Positions 11,441-22,372 of a stretch of DNA of 64,000 bases are shown here, in pieces. This stretch comes from Glaciozyma antarctica PI12. Lineage: Eukaryota > Basidiomycota > Microbotryomycetes > Kriegeriales > Camptobasidiaceae. The position numbers and the translations under genes were made by a program. The stretch lies in NCBI GenBank assembly GCA_002917775.1, contig KZ627148.1, positions 1,068,989 through 1,132,988 of the forward strand, given 5' to 3'. The notes beneath the pieces are model-generated. The model did no database searches and was not told where the DNA came from. It saw only the letters and a list, made by a program, of their open reading frames with translations. Each line of letters begins with the position of its first letter. Positions within the stretch are counted from its first letter, which is position 1.

Positions 11441-13058
11441 ATGGATCCAGAAGAGATCGAACGACGAGCAGTCAGCCTCGAAGGCCCTCTCACTCCCCTC
11501 CTCCCCGCCGCGCCCTCCTCTCGCCAGCTCCCAACTCTCCAGCTCCGATCCTCGACCGAAGCGCCGTTCGGCACTCAACGGCGAGCCTGGCGCTGCGACT
11601 CGTTCATCGTCCCCGCCGCTTTCCCCCGCGCTCTTCACAGCAGCCGTCACCCGGTCGAGAAGAAGGCAGCACGAACGAGCGCGGGGCCCCCACCAAAGGT
11701 TGATCTACCCAAGGCTCTGCTGGAGATCTACGAGACGCAGGTCGCGGCGTCGGGGAAGCAGGTGGATGTGAAGGATCGCGAGGCGTTGGCGGCGCAGGAG
11801 CAGCTCTTCGTCGCGGTCAACCGGTACTCACTTGTCAACAAGGCGCGCGTGGGGAGGGAGCCCGGTTTGACGCTCGTGTTTGCGCATGCGAATGGTTTTC
11901 ATAAAGGTGCGCGTGTGATGCTGTGGGTAGGAGGGGAGAGCTAACATGGTCGCGACGCAGAGATCTGGGAGCCGACGATTACGGAGCTGCTCTCGACGCT
12001 GGACGACCCCAGTCAGCCTCAAGCACTTCCAGTCGAGGAGGTATGGGCACTGGATTGCGTATCGCAAGGAGATTCGGCTGTCCTCAACGAGGAAGCTCTT
12101 GGGGGCTCCTGTGCGTCTCCTCTCTCTCGTGCACCTCCTTCCTCGCTCATCTTGATCCTACGCAGTCTATTGGGCTGATAACGGTCGTGACATCCTTAAT
12201 TTAATCATCTCCTACATTGACTCTCCCCTCCACCCTTCTTCCGCCTCCAGCGAGCCCTCTCTCGTCACCCCGACCTCGTTCCCTTCGACCTTCCTTCCCC
12301 CCATCACCGACCCTTCCGCAACTTCCCTACGCCTCCTCGACACGCTCCCTCCCTCTCCTGGATCTTCCATCCCCTCATCCCGTACATTCCGAGACCGCCT
12401 CATCGTCGGAATCGGTCACTCCCTCGGCGGCGCGGGAATGGCCTTCGCAGCGACCGCCCTGCCATCCCTCTTCTCCTCCGTCATCTTCTGCGACCCCGTT
12501 CTTCCACCGTCCACGATCTTGAGGCAGACGGGGAGGCTTACGAAGGGAGCGGTGGTGCGGAGGGAGACGTGGAGGAATAGGGAGGAGGCGAAGGAGGGGT
12601 TCTTGAAGAAGCCGTTCTTCAGGGCATGGGATTCGAGGGTGTTGGACAAGTACATCAAGTACGGTATCAAGGACACTCCCTCCGGTGAAGTGGCACTCAA
12701 AGCTCGCGCAAGAGACGAAGCAGTACGTTCCCTCCCTCCTCTCGCTCTCCGAATCTAACTCGCCCTCCCACAGCTCGTCTTCGCAGATCCCATGACCGTC
12801 GGCGCGCGTCGAGCCTCAGCCCGTCTCTACAACATCACCTCCTCCCTCCCAGTCCACTTCCTCCTCGCCGACGTCGGTCGTTCCGTCCTCGACGAGCCGT
12901 CGATTGCGCATACGCTGAAGCAGATCCCGCATGCGACGCATGCGAGGGTTGAGGGAGCGGCGCACTTGATTGCGCAGGAGAAGCCGAAGGAGACGGCGGA
13001 GGAGATTGCGAAGGTCTTGAGGAGGTTGTACCCTGCGAGTGGGCCGGCGAAGCTGTAG
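11441..13058 (+). CDS. Alpha/beta hydrolase with peroxisomal targeting signal (AKT2/LPX1-like)
   Basis: Four exons (11441-11906, 11961-12110, 12166-12722, 12774-13058) give 485 residues. The oxyanion-side strand reads LVFAHANGFHKEIWEPTI, like fungal AKT2-type and yeast Lpx1-type hydrolases. The nucleophile elbow is GIGHSLGGAGM (Ser in GHSLGG). A later VEGAAHLI supplies the likely catalytic His. The last three residues are AKL, a canonical PTS1 peroxisome import signal. A peroxisomal lipase or thioesterase role is inference; the substrate is unknown. The N-terminal 100 residues before the hydrolase core look partly disordered. The next gene, 196 bp downstream on the same strand, is an acyltransferase, and both sit between inverted F-box gene copies. 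Confidence 0.87.
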
Positions 13059-13254
13059 AGCGTGTTTGGGCGGAATACAGGATCGTATCTTTTCGGGCGT
13101 AGAGCTTGGCTGCTGCTCAGGTGTATCAGAGAGTACGTACGCAAGGCAGCTTCGCAAAGCGAGACGACCGAGTTTGGAGAGCGGACCGGGGACGAAAGAG
13201 CAGAATCGCAGTTGCCCTCCTCCTTTCGCCTCCGCACCACCGCCTGCTCAGGCC

Positions 13255-15229
13255 GATGGCCACGCCGCACTCGCCAGCTCTACGCTTCCTCACCGCCCAC
13301 GCCACCGGCGCCTCCTGGACACCCTCCTCACCCGCTGAACGCACCTTCACCCGCCCTTTAGGCGTCCTCGAGCGCAAGTTCGACCTCGCAACACAGCTCG
13401 ATGGCCAGTCCGACACCTTCGTCCGCCTATCGCTGCACCTACCCGACGCCTCTGCCGATTCGACGTTCTTTGCGCGCCTGGTGCACGCATGGGCGCGCGT
13501 GAGAGCGCGGCACCCGTTGCTCGGAGCTACGGTGCGGGATGCGGAGGAGGTGGAGGAGCGGAAGGGAGACTTGCACCTTCCGAGACCCAGGGAGTTCTGC
13601 TATGAGGTGGCGGAGGACGAGGAGGAGGCGTTGATGAGGGCGTGGGAGACGGTCTTGGTCGGGGAGAGTGAGGTGGTGGGGGAGAGGATGGAGGAGGTGC
13701 TGGATGGGAGGATCTTGAATGGTCCAAGAGTGTTGCTGGATCAAGGAAGGTGCTTGGCGAGGCTGGTTGTCGTGTGCGATACGGCGACGGGACCTGCGAG
13801 GAAGCATGGAATCTTTCTCGTCATCTCGCACGTCGTGAGTCGTCTCCTGCGAGCTTCTGGTGGACGCTGACTTTGCATTCTAGATCTCTGATGGCATGTC
13901 AGTCTATCGGATCCTCCAGGAACTCTTCTTCGCCCTCTCGGACCCATCTCTCCCTACTCCTAACTCAACCCCGCCCTTCGCTTCGCTAGACGACTTTCTC
14001 TCCGGGACGTTCAGTCCCACCCCCTCCTTTGCCCATCCTTCGAATACGTGGGAGATTATTCCTCCCATCGCAACAATCCTGGAGCGCCTCCCTCGAGCCT
14101 CAGAAGAAGCCTACCCCGTCCTCCCCATTCCTCCCTCCCCCATTCCTCCGCCAACAACACCTTCCTCCTCCCTCACGACCAACTATTCGCCACGCCTTGC
14201 GCGTCAACGATGGTTTTGGGCCATCTCCCACACCCTCCTCGTCGCTTCAAACCGACTTCACCCTCGTTCGCCTCAGCTCGCACGGATGGAGCCCTGTCCT
14301 GCAGTTCAAGCGAAGACCCGCTGGCCCGCTTTCAGTTTCAGCAAGGAGGATACTACTCGGCTTGTAGCTCTCTCTAAATCGAACGGCCTGAGCCCCAGTA
14401 AGTCGCCCGCCCTCATCAGCAAACCTCGCTGATCCTCGTTCGTCGCAGGCATGCTCCTCTACTCCATCCTCGCCCTCGCCATCTCCAACATATTCTCTCG
14501 AGCCTATTCCGCGTCAACTGCCTACCAACCCATCGTCCTTGGCTTCCCCTTCTCCCTCCGTCCCTTCCTCGACCCCTCCCTCCCCCTCCTCGCCAGCGAC
14601 CTCGCGATCCGCATCTCTTTTTCCGCAATCCACCTCCCCAATTTTCCGCAGGCAGTGACGAAGGAGAATGTGGAGAGACTACGATGGACGGTCCTTCAAG
14701 GTGCGCGACTTGCGAAACGCCAGTTTGCGAAGCGGCTGGATCCGCACCCTAGGCAGCGAGGGCAGCTGCTTTCGAGTTCGTACTTTATGATCCTCGACCG
14801 GCTAAAGCAGGTCCTCTCTCCACTCTTTGCGCGAACCTCGCTCATGCTTGCATCGCAGAAGCTCGCTCGGCGTGAACGACGACAAGCTCGACGAACCTCG
14901 CGGAGCCGTCAACGCGAGCAGTTCGTCCTCCACCTCCTGCTCTCTACGCCACTGATTCCTCCACAGTGGTAGGCGACCTCGATCGCATCTTCCCCACCAC
15001 TTTCTCCCTCCCCACCTCTCCTCCAGCAACTCTCACGCTGAGCAATATGCTCCTCGGCACGCGCCTGCATCGCGGAGAGGGGATCCTCATCGAATCGTAT
15101 ACGTGGGACGGGATGATGACGTTCGGGCTGGGGTGGGACGAGCATTGTTTGAGGAGGGAGCAGGTGGAGGAGATTTTGAGCGAGGTGAGAGGGATTGGGG
15201 AGATGCTGGCGAGGGAGGGAGGGGACTGA
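13255..15229 (+). CDS. HxxxDG acyltransferase (condensation/alcohol-acetyltransferase superfamily)
   Basis: The start at 13255 (MATPHSPALRFLTAHATG) opens a long first exon to 13834. The motif SHVISDGMS spans the first intron and gives the H-x3-D-G active site of the chloramphenicol acetyltransferase-like fold. Other family-like pieces are RKFDLATQLDGQSDTFVRLS early on and NMLLGTRLHRGEGILIES with MTFGLGWDEH at the end. These enzymes move acyl groups from CoA or carrier proteins to alcohols or amines; the substrate is unknown. Later introns start at about 14398 and near 14815-14975. The junctions around 14808 and 14920 are not fully settled: the best frame gives SSLGVNDDKLDEPRGAVNAS but needs a GC donor or a small sequence difference. 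Stop TGA is at 15227-15229. Confidence 0.72.
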
Positions 15230-15668
15230 GGAGGCTGCGAGAGGGTCTGGAATCAGTCGTATTTCCTTTTTCCACGATGAGAGAGCGGAGAGGAGAAGAG
15301 CGCACTGCGAGCGAGAGATAGAGGCGGAAGCGGGCGTCGGCAGCGAGCAGGGAGCGTACGAACTGTCGCTCCGTCGCAGGCGAGCACGGCAGCAGCAGAG
15401 ATGATCATTGAGCTGGGGAGCAGCTGGAAGAATCGACTCGCCAGCTGATGTAAGAACGGCAACAATAGCAGCAGCGAGGGCGGGAGCAGGAGCGAGGAGG
15501 CGCGGCGGAGACTCGTTGCTTAAGTTCTCGACAGCTCTCATGGAGAAGGAACACTCTCGCCACAAGCTAATTTCGAAACGGCTCTCGTTCCCGTTGCAAG
15601 CGCCCAGTACATCCCCCTCTTCCCCACTCCCACAAGCTGCGCGTCGCCCCTTCTCCCTCCATCTCCAC
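15230..15668. other. Convergent intergenic region
   Basis: It lies between the 3' ends of the acyltransferase (plus) and the intact F-box-like gene (minus). It is purine-rich on the plus strand and nothing is recognised. Similarity to the 3' flank of the decayed F-box copy fades within about 20 bases of the stop codon. Confidence 0.5.
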
Positions 15669-17175
15669 CTAATCCTGCTCCACCATCATCCTCGCCTTGA
15701 GCCCCTTCATCGAAATCACCAACTCCCTCACTCCCTCGTAATCGTCCATCAACCTCGCTCTCGCCGACTGAGCGAGGCCAAATTCGAGAACCTCGTCGAC
15801 GGCTGAGCACAAAGCTCGCGTGCGGTCAATTCGCTCCTCCTTCGAAGACGTCGCCGCCTCGTCCTCGTCGTCGTCGTCGAGAGTTGCGAAGGGGTTATAG
15901 GCGCCTTCGAAGTCGAGGTGGAGAGGGGTGGGGCGGTCCTTGGCGTATTGGCGGAGTTGGGAGGTGGTGATTGAGGATGCTGGCGGTGATTGCCAGGAAA
16001 AGACGGAGAGGCGTTGGAGAGTAGGGTGGCGCTCGAGAGCTGGGCGGAGGATGTCGAGGATGCCATCTTCGTGGAGGTCCCTCAAGGCCAGGGTGGCGGT
16101 GAGAGGAGAATCCGCGAGTCTGCCGAGAACCGTGGCGATGTCGTCCGTCTTTTCCGCCGAGATCTCAAGGAAGCGGAGACGGAGGAAGGGGGAGGAGGAC
16201 AGGTCCGGGACGGGGGATGTCGTCTCGATGGTGAGCTTGAGAGACTCGAGGCGGTTCGAGAAGACTGCGAATAACGCCCAGTCCGACTCGCTCAACGTCA
16301 GCGCGTCGTATCGAAGACGCGTCAACGCTTCAAGCGAGTCCCAATCCGCGTTGATCCACGCTTCGTCCAGGACGTCGCCGGCCTCGCCGTCCCATCGATC
16401 GATTGCGAGTCGTTTTAGGCGTCCACCTCGCAGTACTGCCTCAACCAGGCGACTCAAATGCTCTGCCGTCTGACCGGAGAAAATGCGAGCATCAGCGAGG
16501 GCCAAATTGTCGAGGATGGGGAAGGCATCCAGAATTGTTGCCGCATCCGCTGCTTCGAAGCCGTCCCCCATAGCCAGTCGTCGTATACGAACGGTACAGC
16601 GTCGAAAAGCCGCTCGAACGTCATTCAAGCCGTCGGAGGCAGATACGCGAGGGTTGAGGGACTCTCCCAAAAGTATTGTGGCCGCATTATAGGAGAGAGT
16701 GAGGGAATGTAGGTTGGCGCAGTGGGCGGAGATCGAGAGGGCATATTTGAGATCCTCGAGATCCGCGTCGTTGTCGAGGATGAGGCGCGTAAAGTGCTGT
16801 CTGTGACGCGACGACACCGAGAGGATGAAGGTATCGTCTCGGCAGTGACTCGCTTTGTACTCCTACAGCGCCCGTCAGTGTTGCCACCTCACCAGATTCG
16901 GGACTCCGCACACACACCTTGAAGATCCAAACCGCCGCCAGGTTGCTGAACTCCATGTCCGCCAGGAACAACGCGTTCAAACTCTTCCCATGCCGACTCG
17001 AGTCGAAGTCTTCGTGCAGCGCCTTCGCGGCCTCACCGCTGGAATCGATCCGGTGTCCAAAGTTGACGTCCTGGTAATTCACAAACTCGACGATCCTCAC
17101 CTTGAGCTCGAGTGGGAGGGAGAAGAGGCTCGCGCGAGGAGAAGCTTGGACCCCGGAGGGGGCAAGAGAGGTCAT
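15669..17175 (-). CDS. F-box-like/leucine-rich repeat protein, intact copy
   Basis: Two exons (16918-17175 and 15669-16862) give 483 residues without interruption. The N-terminal LFSLPLELKVRIVEFVNYQD fits an F-box-like helix. The rest alternates short Leu-rich segments (LHSLTLSYNAATILLGESL, LEALTRLRYDALTLSESDWA, TATLALRDLHEDGILDILRP), as in degenerate LRR F-box proteins that pick substrates for SCF ubiquitin ligases. Such genes are often expanded in basidiomycete yeasts. The copy at 9675-11167, in the opposite direction, shares exon structure and most of the sequence but carries a frameshift and a nonsense codon, so this is the functional member of the pair. A ligase-adaptor role is inference from the weak F-box. 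Confidence 0.82.
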
Positions 17176-17642
17176 CGGTAGTCGAGGAGGGGGGACAGGT
17201 AGTCGGATGTAGGCGAGCTCTGTTGGTACAGCAGCGTTCGTTAGCACCCGCTCGCCCGCGTCTCATCGGGTCCCCTCAGTCTCCCTGCCTGCGCCGTCCA
17301 CCAGCAGCAGCGACCTCCCTCTCCGAGTACATACGCGTCTTTCACCTAAAACCTGACTCACCAGAGGTCCGTAGACAGCTTCGGCTGTACGGCAGGAGCT
17401 GAGCTGAGTCGAGTCGAGTGGTGAGGAGCGCTTGGGGCGGAGGAAGACAGCTGCACAGGGAGTCGTCAAGTCGTCTAGTTCGGCTTGCTCAGATGGCCCC
17501 CACGTCGCAAGGAAGACGTACCAGCAGTACTAGCACTGAGCGTTCTGTGCAGTCGACAGGAAGGAGGTAGGAAGCAGAGAGCAACCGTCGACCTTCGCGT
17601 CTCTTGCAATCTTAACCTCCTCCCTCGCTCCCTCCTGCTCGC
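17176..17642. other. Divergent intergenic region
   Basis: It probably holds the promoters of the intact F-box-like gene (minus) and the PfkB-family gene (plus). Similarity between the two F-box copies stops at or very near the start codon, so their promoters differ. No other feature is seen. Confidence 0.5.
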
Positions 17643-18838
17643 ATGTCGCCCACTATCGCCTCCCTAGGCCTCTTTATCCTCGACCAATTCGAATGGCGTG
17701 AGTGCGCCTGCAGGATCGCTTGCTTGCGACCCAACTCACCCGCGCATAGGTAACTCGGACGGCAGCCTCATCAAGACCGCAGAGGAGCCCGTCGTAGGAG
17801 GTGGAGGAACGTACGCCGTGATCGGATCTCGCATGTGGTCTGTCGCTACTCCCCTCGCCGCGTACGGCAGCTGACCGCGTCCTCACAGGCTTCCTCCCAC
17901 CTCTATCGGGCTCGTGGTGGATCGAGGGAACGACTGGCCAGCAGAGGTCCAGCGCGTGCTAGATGGCTTCGGGGACATGTGGTACTACCGCTCGAACGAC
18001 CGGCCGACGACCCGTGCCCTTAACCTTTACACAGGCGAACAGCGAGGTCCGCTCTCACCCCTCTTCCTCTCGCGCACGCTGACACCCTCCTAGGGTTCCA
18101 GTACCTCAACCCCCGCCGTCGATTAGAACCCATCGACCTCCCTCCCACCCTCCTCAGCGCTCACTTCCTCCACTTCGTCTGCTCCCCCGCCCGCGCCCTC
18201 ATCATCCACTCCCAACTCGCTCCACTCGCTTTCACCCCCGCCCTGGTCTACGAACCCATCCCCGACCGCTGCATCCCAGAAGAGCTCGACGCCCTCCGCG
18301 AAATCCTCCCGTTCATCGCCATCTTCTCTCCGAACCATGAGGAGGCATCAGCGTTCTTCGGAATCGACGTCGACGAGGTTGAGCGGCGAGGGAAGGCGGG
18401 AATCGAGAGCGTTGCGAGGAGGTTTGTGCAGGAGGGAGCGAGGGGGGCGGTGGTGATTCGGAGTGGGAGGTTGGGGGCGTTTGGGATTGGGAAGGGGGTG
18501 AGCGAGGGAGGGGTGTGGGTGCCGGCGTATTGGGAGAATGGGGACAAGGTCGCCGATGTGACGGGGGCTGGGAATTCTTTCTTGGTGAGCTTGTTTCTGG
18601 CCTGGCTGCGTGGAGAGAGCTGATGAGCGATCGTGTGCAGGGTGGGTTGATGGCGGGGCTGGAGCTGTATGATGGCGACGTGAAGAAGGCGATGCAGCTC
18701 GGGAGCGTGTCTGCGTCGTTTATTATAGAGCAGTTTGGGCTGGCGAAGCTGGAGAAGGATGCGCAGGGGGCAGAGAGGTGGAACGGTGCGAACCCGATGG
18801 ATCGCCTGGCCGAGCTGCAGGCGAGGGAGCAGCAATAG
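17643..18838 (+). CDS. PfkB-family carbohydrate kinase-like protein (MAK32-like)
   Basis: Five exons (17643-17697, 17750-17837, 17889-18046, 18094-18584, 18641-18838) give 329 residues. The early IASLGLFILDQFEW and the glycine-rich VVGGGGTYAVIGSRMW match the PfkB substrate-side fold. FIAIFSPNHEEASAFFGIDV is the mid-domain strand and helix. The second signature reads DVTGAGNSFLGG. In active sugar kinases it is normally GAGD, with Asp as the catalytic base; here that residue is Asn. The layout resembles yeast Mak32, known from L-A dsRNA virus stability, but that link is family-level only. Without the Asp, catalysis may be weak, altered or absent. Confidence 0.82.
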
Positions 18839-19058
18839 AAACAGAGGTGATACAGCAGCTGTACCGCAGAGTGGCGGAACCTGTTCGTACGGTAGCTCTG
18901 CAGGTAAACGTGAGTACCGAGGCGCAGGCAGAGATGGGAGCAGAGCCAGAACCGCCAGTCCCTCGTCCCGAGAGCAGCTCCTCCTCGCTCACGCCTTCTC
19001 CACCCAGACGCCGTCCGTACCCGCAATGCAATACAACATCCTCACATCCCCCGTGTTC

Positions 19059-19679
19059 CTACTCCTCCATCGGCGCCGGTCCCGCCTCAAACCTTGCCCT
19101 ACTCGCCGCAAACAACTCCTCCTGCTGCCTGAGCAGCTCCTCCTGCGACAAGCCCGACCCGCTCTGCTTCTTCGCCTTCTTCTGCTTCTCCCCCTTGGCC
19201 AACTCCTTGTGGTCCTTGAGCACCTCAGCGACCTCCTCCACAAAGTTGTCGAACCCGAGCGCCTGTGCCTCGTTAGCTCTGATAGGCGAGGAGGGAGAGA
19301 GCCGACCTTGAGCGCAGCAAGGATGTGTTCAGGGAGCATCGTCTTCTTGAGGTCCTTCTCGCAGATCTCGTTCGCTTCGGACGCGATGGCGAGGACGAAC
19401 TCTGTGTGCCCAAGCGAAGGGGGGAGGTGAGTTCCTACGCGCGCAGGAAGGGAGGGGAAGCGGACCTTTGCAGCACTCAGTCATGAGGTCTTTGGCGTCC
19501 TTTGCGCAGGTGAACTCGGCTGGGAGAAGCTCTACAAGCGCGCGGGGGGTCAGCGGCGAGGTCTCGCGGTTGGCGAGGTGCGCGGGCTCACCTTGTACGA
19601 GCTTGGCGACTGTTGCTTTGGGGAGGTTGATGTCCTCTTCAACTCCTCCTCCTCCTCCGCGTTCTTCGTCGTCGGACAT
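19059..19679 (-). CDS. NCB2: Negative cofactor 2 beta (NC2-beta/Dr1), TBP-binding histone-fold subunit
   Basis: Four exons (19592-19679, 19466-19531, 19307-19401, 19059-19262) give 150 residues. The order INLPKATVAKLVQELLPAEF, then CAKDAKDLMTECCKEFVLAI, then ASEANEICEKDLKKTMLPEH is the H2B-like histone fold of Dr1/NC2-beta, and LSQEELLRQQEELFA is its conserved C-terminal helix. With NC2-alpha (Bur6) it clamps TBP on promoter DNA and represses or tunes RNA polymerase II initiation. The C-terminal tail is shorter than in animals, which carry a Gln/Ala-rich extension. The start at 19679 follows directly into the acidic N-terminus MSDDEERGGGGG. No changes to key positions are visible. Confidence 0.94.
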
Positions 19680-19989
19680 CCTGTTTGTCGAGGTGTTGGC
19701 TGAGGAAGACGAGCGCGGGCGTTGGGGAGATTCCCTCTTCCTTCTCTCTCGTTCCTTTCTCTCCCTGGGCGTGTCTGCAGTGAGACAAACGATTCGTTAT
19801 CGAGTGCGGCATGTATCTTGATAATTACGGAGGGGTACGACGGCGACAAAAGTGCTGGTACGATATATGAGAGGTGAGGGAGGGAGAACTGCTGGAGTCG
19901 CGAGGTACTGAGGGGGGGAGAAAGATACACCTGTAAGATTGGAGGAACAGCGGCACTAAGGAGAAGTAACGATGCAGACTCGAGGGATA
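19680..19989. other. Intergenic region upstream of NC2-beta
   Basis: This is the 5' flank of NCB2 and the 3' flank of the HMG-box gene, both on the minus strand. Nothing else is seen. Confidence 0.5.
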
Positions 19990-21359
19990 CTACGACGGAA
20001 AATTATACGACGCCGACCTCCCCTCCGTCCATCGCTCATCGCCACCAAGCTCCTCCTGTTCCCGATACTCTCCATTCCACCCCGTCATCGCAGGTTGATA
20101 CATCGGAGGATACGCCTGCTCCTGCGGCGGCCAGTACTCCGCCCTCGCGCCTCCGAAATACGCAAATGGCGCGGTGTTGTAGGCCGTGCGAGGGGCTTCG
20201 AAGTTGGAGAAGGTCGAGTAGGGGAACAGAGAGGTCGGATAGGGGAAGGTCGGATTTGGGTTGGGATAAGTGGGAGGTTGCTGAGGGGGGAGTTTAGACC
20301 GAGGGGCGAGAGGGAGGAGGTATTGGCGCTCGTTGTTTTGCGGCCGTTCCATCGTGTCACTAAAGTTGGGAAAAGGTTGGAGAGACTGAGGTAGGGGAGA
20401 AGGAGAGCGACGTTGGAATTGGGGAGAGGTTGAGTCGACGTCGGAGGAGAGGAAGGTGGGATATTGGTACGCGCCGTCGTGGATCTGGAGGGCGAGGTGG
20501 TTGGGGAGGGGAGGAAGGAGCTCGCTCGTCTTGATTTCGTTTCCGTAGACGTGCGACTCGACCTTGGAACGTCGAGGGTTGAGAGGAGAGGACGTGCGAG
20601 GCGGTGGGTAGGGCTCCGCGACCTGCTTGCCCTTCCTCAACGGCTTGTAGCGATAGTCTGCGAACCGCGACCCCCATCAGCTTTCACCCCTCAAAGATCA
20701 AACGAAGGAACGCACCTGGGTGCTCTGCCAGGTGCTTCGCCTTGGCAGCACTAGCCTTGTCCTCCCAAACACCACGCTCCTCCGCTGAGAGCGACCGCCA
20801 CATCTCACCGATGAGCTTCGACGCTTCCGATTGCAGCTTCTTGGGCGCTCCCTCCCGCTTGAAGATCTTGACCTGCTCGGAGCGGTACAGAATGAACGCG
20901 TTGGGCGGCCGAGCGAGGTAGCCTTCCACGCGCTTGCGAACCCGCCTGTCCGCTCCAGAAGCTCTTTGCGATTCGGGTGGGTTGGAAGAGGTGGAGGAGG
21001 AGGCGGAGTTGGCGATGGGAGGAGAGTGGAAGGAGTAGGATGGTTCGACCGGAGGAGCCGTGAAGGATGAGGAGGAGGCCCAACCACTCGCTGCGAGAGG
21101 TGGAGAAGACGGGTAGGGTGAAGCCGCTTGAGGGTAGAAAGTGCTGGGGTAGGGTTGTTGGTCGTTTTGAAGGGAGAGGGAGTAGTCTGGCGAGGTGTGA
21201 GGGCGGCGAGGGTGGTCCTCTGGGCCTTCGAGAGGAGGCCAAGTGCCAGTGAGGGATTCCTGGATCGAGTGTCGTCGGCTGCGAAGGAGTCGAATCAGTG
21301 CTACGCTCAGAGGGGGAGATGGCGAGAGCGTACTTGTAGGAGAAAGAAGGATAGTTCAT
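19990..21359 (-). CDS. HMG-box transcription factor (MATA_HMG class, Prf1-like)
   Basis: Three exons (21334-21359, 20716-21278, 19990-20657) give 418 residues. The HMG box spans about residues 155-230: RPPNAFILYRSEQVKIFKRE, then KLIGEMWRSLSAEERGVWED, ending with HPDYRYKPLRKGKQ. The NAFILYR and HPDYRYKP motifs mark the sequence-specific MATA_HMG class. That class includes mating-type HMG proteins and basidiomycete pheromone-response factors such as Ustilago Prf1. Both flanks are Ser/Pro/Tyr-rich and probably disordered, with a Pro/Tyr-rich C-terminus that may activate transcription. No pheromone or homeodomain genes are visible nearby, so this is probably not the MAT locus itself. The exact regulator cannot be assigned from sequence alone. 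Confidence 0.85.
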
Positions 21360-22372
21360 CTCAAGGCGCGGAATCGGTTGGATGGCGAGCGAGGTGGCGA
21401 AGAAAACGCTGGCGCTTAAAAAGGCGGTGAGGGAAGAGGCAAAGGGAGAGAAGGAACAGCTGGGGTGATACGAGCGGGGACCTAGTCAAACTCTTCACAG
21501 ATCGAAAGAGGAGGGGAAGGCCTGTCGGGGAGCGGAACGGAGGGGCCGGAGGGCGGTCGAATCTCTCGAAAAAGGCCTCGCCAAGATGAATTAGAGTGGT
21601 TCCCCCGGATCGACGTCCAGATCACCAGCGAGATAGAGCAAGGGATAGCGTTAGAGTTGCCGTTCGTCAGCGGATCTACAGCTACCTACAGTCCAGAGTC
21701 CACGGAGGCGTCGAAGGGACGTACAGCACGACCAGGCTACTCGTCGACCTCGAAGAAAAAGCGCCCAGCAGCAAAAAGGGAGCACACGCAGGCCGACCAC
21801 CAACGTCCGCCCGCCTCGCGAGTCGCAACAGCTCAACCGTCGCCTGACGAACGGCCCTCGCTGCCGTCCGTCCTTCAGTGCGACGAGGTGCGAAGCACGC
21901 AGGTCTCACGGGGCCGACTTCCAAGTACAATCTCCGTCTCCGAGCATCGGCCTGCATCGGCGACTGAGGCCGTTGGAAAGAACACGAAAGAACGCGCTAG
22001 TCGCGCACATAAAAGTGAAGAGGACCGAGAGGGACCGAGTCGGCGTAGAAAGCAATCGGGCCGCCCTAGTTCCTGGCCTTCTTGTCCCCAAGGTTAAAGG
22101 CAGGCGCGTCGTCAATCTGCGCCGTTCGGTCGAGAGCTCGAGGAGAATAAAGGGAGCGGGCGAGGACCGGTGGCCCGTGGGTGGGGGCGGGGGCTTGGTA
22201 CGCAGCAAGGGAGGTCGCGCTGGTCGAACGGATCCCGGCAGGAACTCGAGAGAGTCTTCGCTGTCGCAGAGGAGCGGGCGAAGCGGAAGGACGTGACCAA
22301 GCGCGTGACCCGGGTTAGCTCCTCCGCTTGGGCGCTCCTCTGCCTTCGTCCAACTCGCGCGCTCCTTCAGCA
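21360..22372. other. Long divergent intergenic region (about 1 kb)
   Basis: It lies between the HMG-box gene (minus) and a small secreted-protein gene (plus). Open frames exist on both strands but show no domain, good start or splice pattern. Its length suggests extended regulatory DNA or untranslated leaders. Confidence 0.45.

Noticed and set aside
9675-17175. Inverted F-box copies as terminal repeats of a large transposon
   Set aside because: The repeats are intron-containing host-like genes, there is no transposase or target-site duplication, and the enclosed genes are ordinary metabolic genes.
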